The notes below the pieces were generated by a model that made no database searches, was not told where the DNA came from, and saw only the letters and a program-made list of their open reading frames with translations. 64,000 nt of DNA, taken from contig NW_020289976.1 of the NCBI RefSeq assembly GCF_003144245.1, positions 992,001 through 1,056,000 on the forward strand, written 5' to 3'. A program made the position numbers and the translations under genes. Below are positions 40,035 to 51,678 of the stretch, piece after piece. Numbering within the stretch: position 1 is the stretch's first letter; the number at the start of each line of letters is the position of its first letter. The stretch comes from Jaminaea rosea (taxonomy: Eukaryota; Basidiomycota; Exobasidiomycetes; Microstromatales).

Positions 40035-40839
40035 ATGGAGGCTCAAGGAGAGGCCAAGCCGCAGAATGGAGCAGCTGTAGCTGGCCCGTCAAGGCAGGAC
40101 AAAGCGCATCAGGCCGAGAGGCTGGCGCAAAGACTAGCAGCTGGGGATGGCGTGAGTCGGGCAAGGCATCAATGATTGAGCTGCCATCCTTTCTGACAAG
40201 ATCGATCTCCTCGCAGCGCCTCGCCCTCCTCCTCACCCAAATGGCAGATGCTCTCGCATCGCTTATTGACAAATCTCAGGAAGCAACAGCGCAGAGTGCG
40301 AATCACGACGGGGAGGAGCAAGAGCCAATCGCCATGAGTGACTATGAGGACCTGCTTCAGGATTGGCTTGCCAGCGTTCATGTGAGTCCATTGGCAGGGC
40401 GAAATTACAGTATGCCTATGGACGTATGGTCTGACATTCTCGCGCTCGACAGGACATTCAACTCACCCTTCGCAAAGCCATTCGCTTCCTCGTTCTCGCC
40501 CAACATCCTCCTGTCCTGACCGCCTCACACGCTCTCGTTGCCGGCGGAGGATCCAACGCAGCCAGAGCTGGCCGAGCAGCCATGCCAGCTCACCTCGCCG
40601 ATCTGCAGCAGCCTCAGCAACCCACATCGAAGTCAGATGGCGACAAGGCGGCAAACGGCACCGAGGGCGAGGAAAGCGAGGATCTCTCCCTCAGTTCCAT
40701 GCGCGTGCAGCATCGGGCGTGGAAGGACCTCCTTACCACGCTGGAAAGCCTGAAAGCCCAGCAAGACGAGCGAGAAGCTTCAGGCCAGACCAAGTGGCCC
40801 GCTTCATTACTCGAGGAGCTGATACCAGTACATAGATGA
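40035..40839 (+). CDS. MED11: Mediator subunit 11-like protein
   Basis: Probable head-module Mediator subunit MED11; a small helical protein in any case. Exons are 40035-40151, 40217-40381 and 40453-40839 (introns 65 and 71 nt, GTGAGT donors, all in phase 0), for 222 residues. After a short basic start, the spliced protein has helix one ending LAQRLAAGDG + RLALLLTQMADALASLI, and helix two YEDLLQDWLASVH + DIQLTLRKAIRFL across the second splice. That pair resembles the MED11 pattern (AgxaLxxL, then FyxxLxdvqxxLRxxIxxL). The C-terminal 100 residues are less ordered. The resemblance is by eye; other small helical-bundle subunits remain possible. It is divergent from MDM12, with 162 bp between start codons. 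Confidence 0.6.
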
Positions 40840-40891
40840 TCGTAAAGAGCGCTGAGTACAATGACATTCTACGCCGTGCATATGTTCTTGC

Positions 40892-43800
40892 TCAAACGCG
40901 TCCCAGCTCCTCCAAGATCTGCTTTTGCCGCTCATCGCTCACCTTTCTGAACCCCTCGAGGCGCATAGTAAAGGTGCCTGTGCCCGCCGTCAAAGCTCGG
41001 AGGCGCGATGAGTAGGAGACGAGCTTCGTCAGCGGAACGAGAGCGACAATGGTCGTCTTCTGTCTCGCGCCAGGAATGGCTCCCTCTGCCTCTCCACCTT
41101 CTCCTTGCGACTCCGGTGGAAGATACACATCCACCGGCCTCCTTTCCGTCCCCTCCTGCGCTGCCCCTTCATGCTCCACCTCAACGATATCCCCGCCTTG
41201 ATCGGTCGTGACATCGCTCACCACTCGCCCCATATGTCCCTCCTCCGTCTCGATCCTCACCCGCATGACAGGCTCCGCAATGCGTGCCCCTGCCTCACGC
41301 ACCGCACGGCGCACAAGGCTCTGGATGATCGCGCCCACCGCGCGAGGGGGACTCTGCTCGGGTCCAAAGGTCTGCACATCGGTGACACGAATGTGCAGCT
41401 TCGTCAAGGGCTGTGAAGCCAGAGGGCCGCGCGAGAGGCAAGCCGTCACCCCCGAAAGAACAGAGCGCCGCAGAGAGTCTGCGTCGATGCCTACGGTACC
41501 GGTCTCGTCTGATCCGGCAGGAGTGGCTCCCTTGCTTCCCTCCCGACGAGCCTGCCTCTGCTCAGCATTGAGGTTTGACACGCCAGATGCGGGATCACCC
41601 TTATTGCCTCGAGCTGTACGACTCTTGGCCTCGGAGCGAGATTCAATGTTGCCCTTCTGGCCCTCTTCGCCACCCAGGCGAACCTCAACGATATTATCTC
41701 CGTAGGCGGGGTCTCCTTCCTCGTTCTCTGCCAGGGCCTGCACGGTCACGCGAGCCCCTGCCTTGACCCGCTTACCGCCCATATCGCGCTCCAGAACGTC
41801 CTCTACGACATGAGGCTCTGCATTGACGCCGCGCAGCTGCTCGTCGACCGTCTCTCTGAAAGCGACTCTGACTCCACCGATGCGCGCTTTCACCCCGAAC
41901 TCATTTTTCAGCCTATCTTTTGCGATATCCAGGTGAAGCTCGCCCATGCCGCTCAGGATGGTCTGATTGGTGCCTGCGGCACCGAAAGCTGACCCTCCGC
42001 CTGCGTCGTCCCCCGATCCAGAATCGAGTCGGAGGGAGGGGTCGGTACGGACTAGCATGGCTAGCGCTTCGTTCACAGCTTCTTCGTCGGATTTGGAGTG
42101 GGCATCGACGCTTACGCTGAATACTGGTGGGGGGACGTCCACCGGTCGCAGGCGGAGCGTAGGATCCATTGTAGCCGCTTTGCCTCCTGCAGGCCTAGCG
42201 TCAACGAGCGTGTCACCCGTTCTTGTGTCCTTGAGGCCGAGCAGGACGCCCACTTGTCCCCCGCCAAGCTTCTCTACTTCGGTATACGTAGACCCGAAAG
42301 GCAAGAGGAGGCGACTGAGTCGTTCCCTCGTGCCCGTGGAGGTATTGAAGAGCGTGGTAGTACGACTCAGCGTGCCCGAGTAGACCCGCACGAATGTCAT
42401 TGGCCCCCGACGCTTGTCCCAGACGACTTTAAATGCCAGGCAGGAGAGGGTCGGGTCTTGTACGTTGATCGAGACACGGTTGGCGTCTTCGGCTGCGGCG
42501 ACCGCATCGTCTTCGCCTGTCAGACGAGGCCCGTCTGAAGCGGCTGCAGCGCTTTCCTTCTTCTCGCTCGCCTCTTTGGACGGTGGAGTAGCCTTGCCCT
42601 GTACCTTGGGCTTGCGCGATCCTCCTCGCCCGACCTCACGGGCGCGCTCACTCGTACCATGGACTGTGCCCTTGCCCATCCCTAGCTCATCACGTACATC
42701 GCCCGCTTCGCCCGGCGAGGGCAAGTAATCGACCACAGCGTCCAGTACAGGCTGTACCCCGACATGCTTGGCTGCCGAGCCGAGGAGGGTAGGGACAATC
42801 TTGCCGGCGATCGTGAGTCGACGGATGCTTTGACGCAGGGATTGGGCTGAGATGCTCTGGTGAGGATCGTCCGACTCGATGCTGAAGAGCTCTTCCATGA
42901 GGACCTCGTCGAGGGAAGCGAGGGACTCGATCAATGAGTGACGGGCGGGCCCTATCTCTGGTGATGAAGAAGGAGTGCGGACTACCTGCTCGCCCGCTCT
43001 GCCTTCGAAGCGCAGCTCTTCCTTGGTGAGAAGGTCGATGACTCCAGCTATACCGCCGTCAATTTCTGTTCCTCCTGATCCCGACGGCAAGATGGGCAGC
43101 TGCAGTAGCAATGGTCTTGCGTGAAGACCCCGCTGAACAAATGACCGCAAGCATCTCGCAATAGATGCTCCGGGCCTGTCGAGCTTGTTCAAGAAGAGGA
43201 CATTCGACTTGATCCCATATCGGCTGCCGATCTTCCAGTTGCCTTCCGTCTGGGCCTCGACTCCCTCTACGCTATCCATCACTACGATGCACCCATCGGC
43301 GACACGGAGGGCGCGCTCGACTTCGATGGTAAAGTCGATATGGCCTGGCGTGTCAACAAGGGTGATAGCTGCCGAAGGGTTATCCTTGCTGCTCTGCGAT
43401 TTCCACCATAGTGGGCCGACGGCTGCACTTTGTATTGTGATGCCTCTTTCTCTTTCTTGCTCAAGGTAGTCGGTGACCGTCGATCCGGAATCGACGTCGC
43501 CCGGCAATGCTGAATTGGCTGCAGAGTGGACCGAGTCAGGTGCACTGGCTTGCCCGCCTGTGTGGTAGAGGAGACGTTCGGTGAGTGTAGTCTTGCCTGC
43601 ATCTATGTGTCCCCAAGCGGAGATGTTGCGAATGGCGGAGAGAGGGACCTCGTGTGGTGTTGAGAGTAGCGGTGCGGAGGAGGAGAAGCAGCGGCGCATA
43701 GCAGGGGATCGTGGTTGAAGAGTCTTGGTCATCGTCATGCGCGGTCCAAGGCTTTGAGCGGACCTGGCCATACCGGCGGGACATGCCCTGAGGGACACAG

Positions 43801-43996
43801 CAATGGACAGCTGCCTGCTTGAAGTCGCCGCATGTCTTGCTGACGCCCTTTGTAGCATCTTTGCCCTCTTTGCTAGGTAGCCTGCTCTCTTGATTGGGCC
43901 TCGAGGTTGAGAAGAAGTCGGAAAAAGTTGAAGCCGCGTCTCTGCCGTCGTCGTGGTCCGCCCGAGGAGTGGAGGCGACGTCAGTCCGACGTGCAT
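40892..43996 (-). CDS. MEF2: Mitochondrial elongation factor G2 (MEF2)
   Basis: GTPase of the EF-G2 type that, with the recycling factor, splits mitochondrial ribosomes after termination. It is one exon of 1034 residues from ATG 43996. ATG 43858 (MLQRASARHAATSSRQLS) also makes a typical mitochondrial leader and may be the true start. The G domain shows AWGHIDAGKTTLTERLL (G1), ERERGITIQSAAV (G2), LVDTPGHIDF (G3) and LFLNKLDRPGAS (G4). Domain II follows with FVRVYSGTL. Then come SGMGELHLDIAKDRL, and the C-terminal domains IV-V with YSSRLRALTAGTGTFTM. Ser/Lys-rich inserts before domain II and in domain IV make it longer than yeast Mef2. It is divergent from AFG1, 92 bp between start codons. Confidence 0.93.
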   Translation of the reverse strand: MHVGLTSPPLLGRTTTTAETRLQLFPTSSQPRGPIKRAGYLAKRAKMLQRASARHAATSSRQLSIAVSLRACPAGMARSAQSLGPRMTMTKTLQPRSPAMRRCFSSSAPLLSTPHEVPLSAIRNISAWGHIDAGKTTLTERLLYHTGGQASAPDSVHSAANSALPGDVDSGSTVTDYLEQERERGITIQSAAVGPLWWKSQSSKDNPSAAITLVDTPGHIDFTIEVERALRVADGCIVVMDSVEGVEAQTEGNWKIGSRYGIKSNVLFLNKLDRPGASIARCLRSFVQRGLHARPLLLQLPILPSGSGGTEIDGGIAGVIDLLTKEELRFEGRAGEQVVRTPSSSPEIGPARHSLIESLASLDEVLMEELFSIESDDPHQSISAQSLRQSIRRLTIAGKIVPTLLGSAAKHVGVQPVLDAVVDYLPSPGEAGDVRDELGMGKGTVHGTSERAREVGRGGSRKPKVQGKATPPSKEASEKKESAAAASDGPRLTGEDDAVAAAEDANRVSINVQDPTLSCLAFKVVWDKRRGPMTFVRVYSGTLSRTTTLFNTSTGTRERLSRLLLPFGSTYTEVEKLGGGQVGVLLGLKDTRTGDTLVDARPAGGKAATMDPTLRLRPVDVPPPVFSVSVDAHSKSDEEAVNEALAMLVRTDPSLRLDSGSGDDAGGGSAFGAAGTNQTILSGMGELHLDIAKDRLKNEFGVKARIGGVRVAFRETVDEQLRGVNAEPHVVEDVLERDMGGKRVKAGARVTVQALAENEEGDPAYGDNIVEVRLGGEEGQKGNIESRSEAKSRTARGNKGDPASGVSNLNAEQRQARREGSKGATPAGSDETGTVGIDADSLRRSVLSGVTACLSRGPLASQPLTKLHIRVTDVQTFGPEQSPPRAVGAIIQSLVRRAVREAGARIAEPVMRVRIETEEGHMGRVVSDVTTDQGGDIVEVEHEGAAQEGTERRPVDVYLPPESQGEGGEAEGAIPGARQKTTIVALVPLTKLVSYSSRLRALTAGTGTFTMRLEGFRKVSDERQKQILEELGRV

Positions 43997-44088
43997 GACT
44001 TGATGGCCTCAGCAATGCTCCTCCAAGGCATTGCGTGCGGGGAAAGTGATACTCGCACTCCTTTTCCTTTGATCCCCAGCCTATCACC
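43997..44088. promoter_or_regulatory. Short divergent promoter MEF2 / AFG1
   Basis: The 92 bp between two divergent genes, both for mitochondrial proteins. Shared control is likely. No specific element is recognised. Confidence 0.5.
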
Positions 44089-47011
44089 ATGATACCCACT
44101 CAAGCTCGCCGACTCGTCTACTTGCGAGCGACATCACCACGCTATGCGCTGCATCACGGGACTCGAAGCTGGCCCTCAGCAGAGTCAGCCAACGAGCTGC
44201 AGATCACCGATCCATTGGCAATCTATCAAGCAAAAGTAGCTAGGGGCGAGCTCGATGAGGATCAAGAGCAGGTCAAAGCATTGGTCAAGCTCCGCAACTT
44301 ATCAAGAAGACTGCAAGACTATACACCGCCTGCTCACTTGCTGGGAATCCTCAACGGCGGGCAGGGACGCTCACTCACTGACTCCCAGGGAGAGACATCA
44401 GCGAGTGGGACTGCCCAGCAACAGCAGCAACAGCAGCAGCAACAGCTCGTGCGCTATCTCACCACGCAACAAACGCTCGCCGACCTCGACACTCCTCGTG
44501 GGCTTCTCATCACCGGTCCACCAGGTACAGGCAAGTCGATGGTGTTGGACATCTGGTTCGACTCGCTCCCCACGAGAGGAAAATTCCGTAGGCACTATCA
44601 TCACCTCCTCCTTACCATCTACCGCATCATTTGGGTAGAGGCAGAGAAGCGCAGGCAGGCATTGAGGGGAGGAGCTCCTCCAACACCGCAAGCCACAAGT
44701 GAAAAGGACCTCGAGTGGGGTCAGCATGTGTCCAGTGGGCCCAGGAGAAACACTGTCCTGCCCTCGCGCGGGACCGGGGTAGTATGGAAACGAGGAGGAG
44801 AGCACGGCTTACGCCCAGACGGCAAAGGATCAGGTTGGAGGCGCGTACTGCAAGGCATGCCCTTCTTTCGCCCAGACTCCCTCTCTGACTCAGATGGGGC
44901 TCAAGCTCATCTCGAGGAGCAAGAGCGCATGTATGCAGAGGCCACGGCTAATGTGGCTACAGCCAGCACCACGACACTGCCATTGCATGCGGCGGCCCAA
45001 ATGTTCCTCAACTACGGGCCCGTGATGCTCTTCGACGAGGTGCAGCTGGTCGACATTGCCTCGGCAGGCCTACTCAAGCGCACTCTGGAGGCGTACTGGA
45101 TGCTTGGTGGGGTCGTCGTTGGGTCGTCGAACCGCTTGCCGGAGGACCTCTACAACAATGGCGTGCAGCAGCAGCAGTAAGTGCCCGCGCGAAGCCGCAC
45201 TCTCCTGGCCGTATGCTGACCATCAGTCCCCTCCCCTCGCCCCTGCCGCCAGACTGGTCCAATTCTTTGAAGCCCTCAAGAATCGCTGCCCCGTCCACGA
45301 GATGAAGAGCGAGCGCGACTTCCGTCGTTCCCCGGGCGCAGTCGAGTTTTGGACCTCCCTTGGGCTCGATGAGGACAAGGCGAAAGCCAAGGTCGACGAA
45401 GGTCCGGCAAGCTCCCACTCACTGGCACGCACAGCGTACTATCTCCGCTCCCAGGAGTCGGCTTTCCAGCAGCGGCTCAACGCGCTCATCGACCATCGTC
45501 AATCAACTCCTACCACGCTCAAAGTATACAACCGACCCCTGCACATCCCCCTCGCCTACCCACCCACTTCCTCCTCGCCCTCCGTCGCAATCTTCACCTT
45601 CCATGAGCTCTGCGACTCGCCACTCGGCCCGGCCGACTACCTTACCATCGTCTCCCACTTCGAGGAGATAGTGGTACGTGACGTGCCGCAATTGCTGCTG
45701 GTCAACAAGAACCTTGCGAGAAGATGGATCACTTTCATTGACGCTGCATACGAGGGTGGGACGCGTCTACTCGTGCTGGCGGACAGTGAGCCGGACGAGC
45801 TCTTCTTCCCCGATGCAAGGGGAGAGAGGAGGGAGAACCGTTCCCGAGGCACTGCCGGGGGACAGAGTAGGAGGGGCCTGGGCCAGGGGCAGGCTGAGCC
45901 TGATGATGTGGTGGACATGTCCGCTCGAGGGGCGCGAAGCCCCTTCTTGACTCCCAAGGCAGGGCAGGGGTACCCGGAAGAGGAAGAGCTCGCGGCTAGG
46001 AGAGCACAGCGGGACGGGCGGGAGGAAGAGGAAGAGTACTACGATCTCGACTCGTCCGATCTGATTCAGAGCGAAACCCTCTCCGAAGCAAGGCAGGACG
46101 TGGAGGAAGGGTTCAGACCCAACATTTCCTCTTACGTGGACGAGGTGTCACCCGAAGCCGCCTCCTCCTCTTCCTCCGCGCCACCACAGCGCACCGCTGC
46201 TCAGGAGAGAGAAGCCCGTCGTCTCGCCAAAGAAGCCGCTCGCGCCCGCGAAGAAGTGGTTGTGGGATTCCCTGACCTGGCCATATTCTCAGGCGCAGAC
46301 GAGCGATTCTCTTACGCGAGGGCGGTGAGTCGTCTACACGAGATGAGCAACGACGAGGTCTGGCGAAGGAGGAAGAGATGGGCTCCTCTTCTGGAGAGCG
46401 AATTGATGCTTTGGGGGGTGCGTGAGGGGAGGGAGGGCGAAGAGGCCCCGGGCAGCTCTGCGAGCCGTGCGGGCCCCACTGGCCATTCGTCGAGGGAGGC
46501 CCATCCAACCTTGGCGGGCATGACCGATTTTGCGGACGAGGCGTCGTATGAGGCATCGACTTTCCCAGGGAGGACATCAGCGTATCGCGACGATGATCTC
46601 GCCAGCGTCGCTTCAGGTGGTCGACCATCAGCAATGAAAGGTGGACCCGTAGCGCACAACATGCCCAGCACTGCCTTTGGACGCTCGCCCCCGCGCGACC
46701 TGGATGCCGACGCTGGGGCGCAGCAGGTCGCCTACGAAGGGGAACGATCCGCCCCTCCTCCGAGTCGCGATGAAGAAGGCGGTCCCCCTCGTATTTCGCC
46801 GGTGCACGTCTGGGGAATGGTTGCCGATTGGGGACCGCGCGCGGGACGATGGGGTCAGGGACCGAAGGGTCTAGCCAAAGCCGGTGATGAGGAGGACCTA
46901 AAGAGGGAGGCTGAACAAGCCGCGAGAGTGGGAAGGGAGCAGAGGGCAAACGCCAGGGAGAGGAGAGAGAGGGACAGGGACAGGGCGAAGCGGGCCAATG
47001 GAGAGGAGTAG
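44089..47011 (+). CDS. AFG1: AFG1/LACE1 mitochondrial ATPase, long C-terminal tail
   Basis: AAA-type ATPase of the Afg1/LACE1 family, which helps remove misfolded mitochondrially encoded subunits from the inner membrane. Exons are 44089-45176 and 45253-47011 (76-nt intron), for 948 residues. Walker A is LITGPPGTGKSMVLD; Walker B is VMLFDEVQLVDI. Other marks are GVVVGSSNRLPEDLY and, after the splice, FFEALKNRCPVHEM and IFSGADERFSYARAVSRL. A Gln tract lies near residue 110. The GTAAGT donor sits inside a CAG run, so the exon ends in Gln codons. Afg1 proteins are usually about 480-550 residues; here the extra length is an insert in the second half and a charged, Arg/Glu-rich C-terminal tail. It converges on the glutaminase gene. 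Confidence 0.9.
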
Positions 47012-47323
47012 TGGCTTGCTAGACTTGAATGCGCTAATGAGTTGCAGCGATTGATTTGTATGACTCGCCGCTGAGGTAACATCGAGCTCGCGACGGTGAT
47101 GATCAAGATTATTCGATTGAATTAGAGAAAGGATGATGATGATGTGAGATCGAGAAGACCGAGAAACAGGAGCATCATACATGAGAATCAAGAAGTGGAA
47201 AGCGAGAGGAAGATCGTGGATCTATCTCAGCCTCTAGCTGCGAACCAGCTGCAGTCGAGTGGGAGGGAAGAATCAAAGAGACGGAAGGTGGTCCACGGGT
47301 GATGACGTGCCAGCGGCTCCACT
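47012..47323. other. Convergent intergenic region, 312 bp
   Basis: This region lies between the stops of AFG1 (plus) and glutaminase A (minus), and holds both 3' flanks. No gene is seen. Confidence 0.5.
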
Positions 47324-50300
47324 CTACTCATCGGGCCCCTTGCTATGCTTCTTCTTGAACCCCATAGCCTTCAAAGGCTCCCAGCACGCCACGCCTTCGC
47401 AGTCTTCGCCGCTCCTCGGCACGCTAAAGAGCTGCTGGGAGAGGCTGGCCCTCTGCTTCGTCTTGTGGGCGTCCAAGACCTTCTGCTTCGAAGGCGGAGA
47501 GCTCGGAGGAGCATCGTTCTTGTGCTCATCCCAGTGCTTCAGCTTGGCTTGAACAGCGGCGTCGTTGGGCTTGGGCTTGGCGGACTCCTTCTTGAAGAGT
47601 TCGTCTTGACTGAGCGCCAGGTCGGTCCCGGTCACGTTGGCTCCGCCGCCGAGTACGTCGTTGCTCTTTGGCCCGTACTTGTAGGGATTGGACGAACTGA
47701 TCTTGTTGGCCTTGTCCGCCTTCTGTATCGCCAGGTGCATGAAATGACCACCGACCACTGGACGAGCAATGAAGTAGATCAAAGGGTCGAATGGCTGGAT
47801 TGATTTCATGGCGCGAAGCGTGAAGGGCCGTCAGTACGGAGCTGCAGCGCATGCACATCTTGCTGCGCCTATACTCACCTGCTTGGGGAAGTCGCCCGTA
47901 GTCGACTCGTACAGGTCCGTCATGGGGGCGTCAGTCTGTGCGTCCGAGTAGAAATTGAACAGCCGGTCGATGAAGAGGTTGCGCGTCTTGTCTGAGGTGG
48001 CAATGCTAGAGGCCCACATCTCCCAGTCAGACTTGGTCCAGTTGTGGCGCGAGTCGAGAGGGACGCCGTACTTCTGTGCCACGGTTGGGTAGTACTTGTC
48101 CTGCAGGTCGTACACCGACTTGGGCACCAGCTGCAAGTTGAGGATGCGATCACCAATCAAGTTGTAGAGCGTGCCCCACGACTTGTCGTCCTGGTAAGCG
48201 AGCTTAAGGTGCGTCTTCTTCTTGTCTACGGCGAGCTTTTGCCATTTCTTAACGTACTCCGTCGAAATGTTGCGGTAGTTGGTCGCATTCTTCGTCTCGC
48301 CGATCCACTCCGCGATCACGCCCATGGCGGCAATGCCCTCGATGCCTTTGATGGCGAGGTTGGTCTGGTTGGCGAGCACACCAGCGAAGTCGTCCGTCGA
48401 GAGCTGGGAGGAGGGGATGAGCGAGTCCTCGATGAGGAACTCGGCCCATTGGCGCATGATGCGGTAGTGCTTGCGGAGGAAGGGGACGGCCACCTTTTTG
48501 CCCACGAGTTGAGCCCAGTGCAGCGTCATGAGAATCCTGACAGAGGAGCAGGAGACCAAGAGGTTCGTCAGTCACCGAGCCACTGCTCCCCCTGCGCTGT
48601 TCAGCTTGCACTCACATGTTGCCACTCTCCTCGACCTGCATGGGCTCATCATTACCGTCGTTGTGCCCGAATGCATTGGGGTAGACGCCGAGGTCGTGCA
48701 CACACCACTTGTTCGGGTACAGGCCGCTCTCGGTGTACTCGAAGATGGGCAGCATGACCAAGCGGAGGAACTCTGGGTTGAGGTATGTGAGGAGAGGGAA
48801 CTGCGGGAAGAAGACGTCGACCGTCGACATGTCACCGTTACTACTGATCTCCTTGAGGAAGATGAGCGTGTCATTGGCGTTATAGTTGCCCTTCTTGTCC
48901 TTGGAGATGGTGAGCTCAAGCGTAGCGAGCGACTGGCGAACAGAGAGGGTCGTGATCGCAGCATAGTGATCGCCCGTGTCTCCACCTCCGACGACGGCCT
49001 TGGAGTCGCTCGCAACCTGCTCATCGAGCTTGATGCATTGCTTCTGAGCGTTCTCAAAGTCGTCAATGAAGAAGGTCGTGGCCTCGTCCATGGTGAAGTT
49101 GGCCGCCCACAGCCCGTAGCGGTCCTCTTGGTAACTGCTCGTGCTGTTCGTGCCCGGGTTTTTGGCGCGAATGTAGTTGACGTAGGGGTCGCGGAACTGA
49201 CCAATGGCGAAGAGGGCGTCCCAGTTGCCCTGATGGCTGTCGAAGTCGACGGCGTAGGCAAAGGCATTGTTGTCACCTGCAACTCGGTCGCGGGTATTGG
49301 TGAGGATTCCCGTGTCGAGGAACTCCTTCTGTGTGACAACGTTGTTGTTGTTTCGAGCGTAGATGGCAGGCCTGTCCCTAGCGGCCCAAGTCACCTGCCC
49401 CCACTCGGCGCGCTGCCTGAACTCGGTGTAGACCTGGGGCTTGTCGCGCGAGAGATAGTAGCGCGCTACGCCCTTCAAGTCTTTGAACTCCTGGTGATAC
49501 GGGTACGTCTCGAACTCCTCAACGTGAGCCGTGACCCACCTCTCATCAATATCGGCGTAGAGCTGCACGTAGTGGTTTTGCGCCGACTTGCTGTCGATTT
49601 CGACGTGCAAGTAGCTGAGCGGAATCGACTGGCGGACGAGGTCGTTGGGCCAGACGGGCGTCATGAAGGTAACCGTGAAGAGGACTCCGTTGGCATTGAA
49701 CTTGAAGATGGTGCGCGTCGCCGTGTACTCTGCAGAGAGCTGCTCGGCATTGGGACCTTTGGCAATGGTGGTGCCAAAGGCGTTGCCCATCCATTGGTAA
49801 GTCGTGTTGTCTACGCGAATGAGTCCGTGCCATCCCAGACGGTAGTCACCATTGGCGCCGTAGCCGGTGGTCCAGAAGGCGGGGTCTTGACCAGCGAGGA
49901 GGCCGCCATTGCCTGCCGCGTTGGGAGGCGTGGCGTTGAGGTTGCCGCCTGTGGGGAGCCAAGCGCTGATGTAGGGGCCCTTGACGGCGAGGGGAAGACT
50001 AGGAGGTGCGATGGGGGTGAAGGTGCCCTTGCCGGCCTCCTTCTTGCCCTCGAGTGCTTGTTGGAAGCTGTTGATGGCCTTCATGACTTGCTTGCGTAGC
50101 TTGTCAAGGGCTCCACCGATGTTGGCCTGACGGGCGAGATGAGGTGAGCAAGAGGAGCAAATTAGTCTTTGGTAGCGAGCATCATGGCACGCCCACTCGT
50201 GCTCACCTCCTGCTCAGTCTGACCGTTAGAGAAGATGGGTGCGAGTCCAGCGAGAGGTAGGCTATTGCCCTGATATTGCCTATTGACAGAGCCAGGCGGC

Positions 50301-50569
50301 TGGCGACCCACGAACTGCGTCTTGGTCACCTTCCAATCGACGCCCTGCACCTGAGGCGGCAGATCCTGACTGCTTTGCTCGATGGAACCAAAGGGCTGAC
50401 CAGGGTGATGCTTGAGCGAGTCAGGTCGAGTCAAGTCAGCGAGTTGCTGAAAGACGATGTTGTCGGAATGCTTGAGTCCGGCGTTGACGGGGGATGGCGA
50501 CGAGGTCAGGAGGACAAGAGCGGCCAAAGCGCTCAAGCCCGAAGGCAGTGCGAGAAGGGAGAAGCGCAT
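47324..50569 (-). CDS. gtaA: Secreted glutaminase A
   Basis: Secreted glutaminase of the GtaA type (DUF4964/DUF4965/DUF1793 architecture), converting glutamine to glutamate outside the cell. Minus-strand exons are 50569-50207, 50126-48616, 48536-47879 and 47794-47324 (introns 80, 79 and 84 nt), for 1000 residues. A signal peptide opens it (MRFSLLALPSGLSALAALVLL, in part). Family marks are YISAWLPTGG, DYRLGWHGLIRVDN, YLHVEIDSKSAQ, VQLYADIDERWV, FPLLTYLNPEFLR, CVHDLGVYPNAFGHNDG, QWAEFLIED, SWGTLYNLIGDRIL, DSRHNWTKSDWEMWA, and IARPVVGGHFMHLA. All four junctions keep the frame and rebuild conserved blocks. The last 130 residues are a Lys/Ser-rich tail not usual in the family. Confidence 0.93.
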
Positions 50570-51678
50570 CTCGATCTACGACGGGACACGGGCCGAAAGA
50601 GAGACAATTGCGATGAGCGAGGGAGGGTGATCGAACGAGGGCGCGGGGGGAAGGAGCGAGGGAGAGGGCGAGCGGGTGGGCAAAGCTAATTGCGGTATGA
50701 GATGGCCAGACGAGATTGCTGTTGGCGGCCCGCAAAATAGTGCAAAGCCAAAGACCAAGGCGTTGCACTTCAGAGCCGTCCGAGAGCCTTGAGTGAGGGA
50801 GTGTCGGGTCGCGGCAATCCGCGCGCGTCGTGGGATGTGAGGTGAGGGAGTGATTTGAAGATGAGAGACGAATGAAAGAGTGACGAAAGTCTGACTGTAT
50901 GGAGATGCGAGCTCGTGATGACAATCGAGCTCTTCTAAAGAGGGGCACAGGAGTAATGCTGATGGCGAGTGCAACAGGAGTAACAGAGAGTGGCTGGCTC
51001 GAAGGCAAGCCAGCGAGCGGAGCAAAAGCCCCTTGGTGCCTTCGACGGGCTCGCGAGCAAGGATCGAATGCCGCCCAACTCGCCTGCCACACGGCCTATC
51101 CGCCGCACGCTCGAGCCACCCCCGCACATCTCGACTGGCTCTTCTCATGCAGCAAGACGTCGTCCGACTTCGGGACCAGCAGGGCGAAATTGACCGAGAG
51201 AAGAAAGAGGGAACTGGGCTGAGGCTGGGAAACACGGCGGCGAGGGGCCTCCTTTTTCCAGGCTTCCCTCATTCAATAGGCGACCTTCAATTAACACTTC
51301 GTTAGCGGGACAAGGACAAAGGCGTGGTCGTCGTGCGGTTGAGCTCTCGTCAAGAGGCGACTTGCGGGTCAGTCTGAGGATAGTAAGCAACGCGCAGCTC
51401 CTTGGCGTGGAAGACCTCGTGACCTTCTTGCGCTCTTAGATCGGCCCTGTCCACCCGCTGTGACCGTGGCCCCAAGCAGGGAGCAATCCAAATAAACAGA
51501 CAAAGGATCAGAAGAAACTCGCATTGATGTAGTAGATGGTAGCGTGGGGGGTATAAGGCGGCACGTGGGCCTCGCGATGTTCATATAGAGAGAGAGCGAA
51601 AGGCCGGAAATGGAAAGAGGGAGAGTCTGCAGCCGGCCCGCCGAAGAGGAGCTGACCAGCATCTAACGCGACAACGCA
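50570..51678. other. Intergenic region, 1109 bp
   Basis: Promoter side of glutaminase A and 3' side of STS1. Both flanking genes are on the minus strand. Only overlapping short frames with no family resemblance are present. Nothing else is seen. Confidence 0.45.

Noticed and set aside
48528-50099. A 523-codon plus-strand open frame opposite the glutaminase gene
   Set aside because: It is antisense to conserved blocks of glutaminase A and its product (Val/Glu/Leu-rich) matches no family. GC-rich coding regions often leave an open mirror frame.
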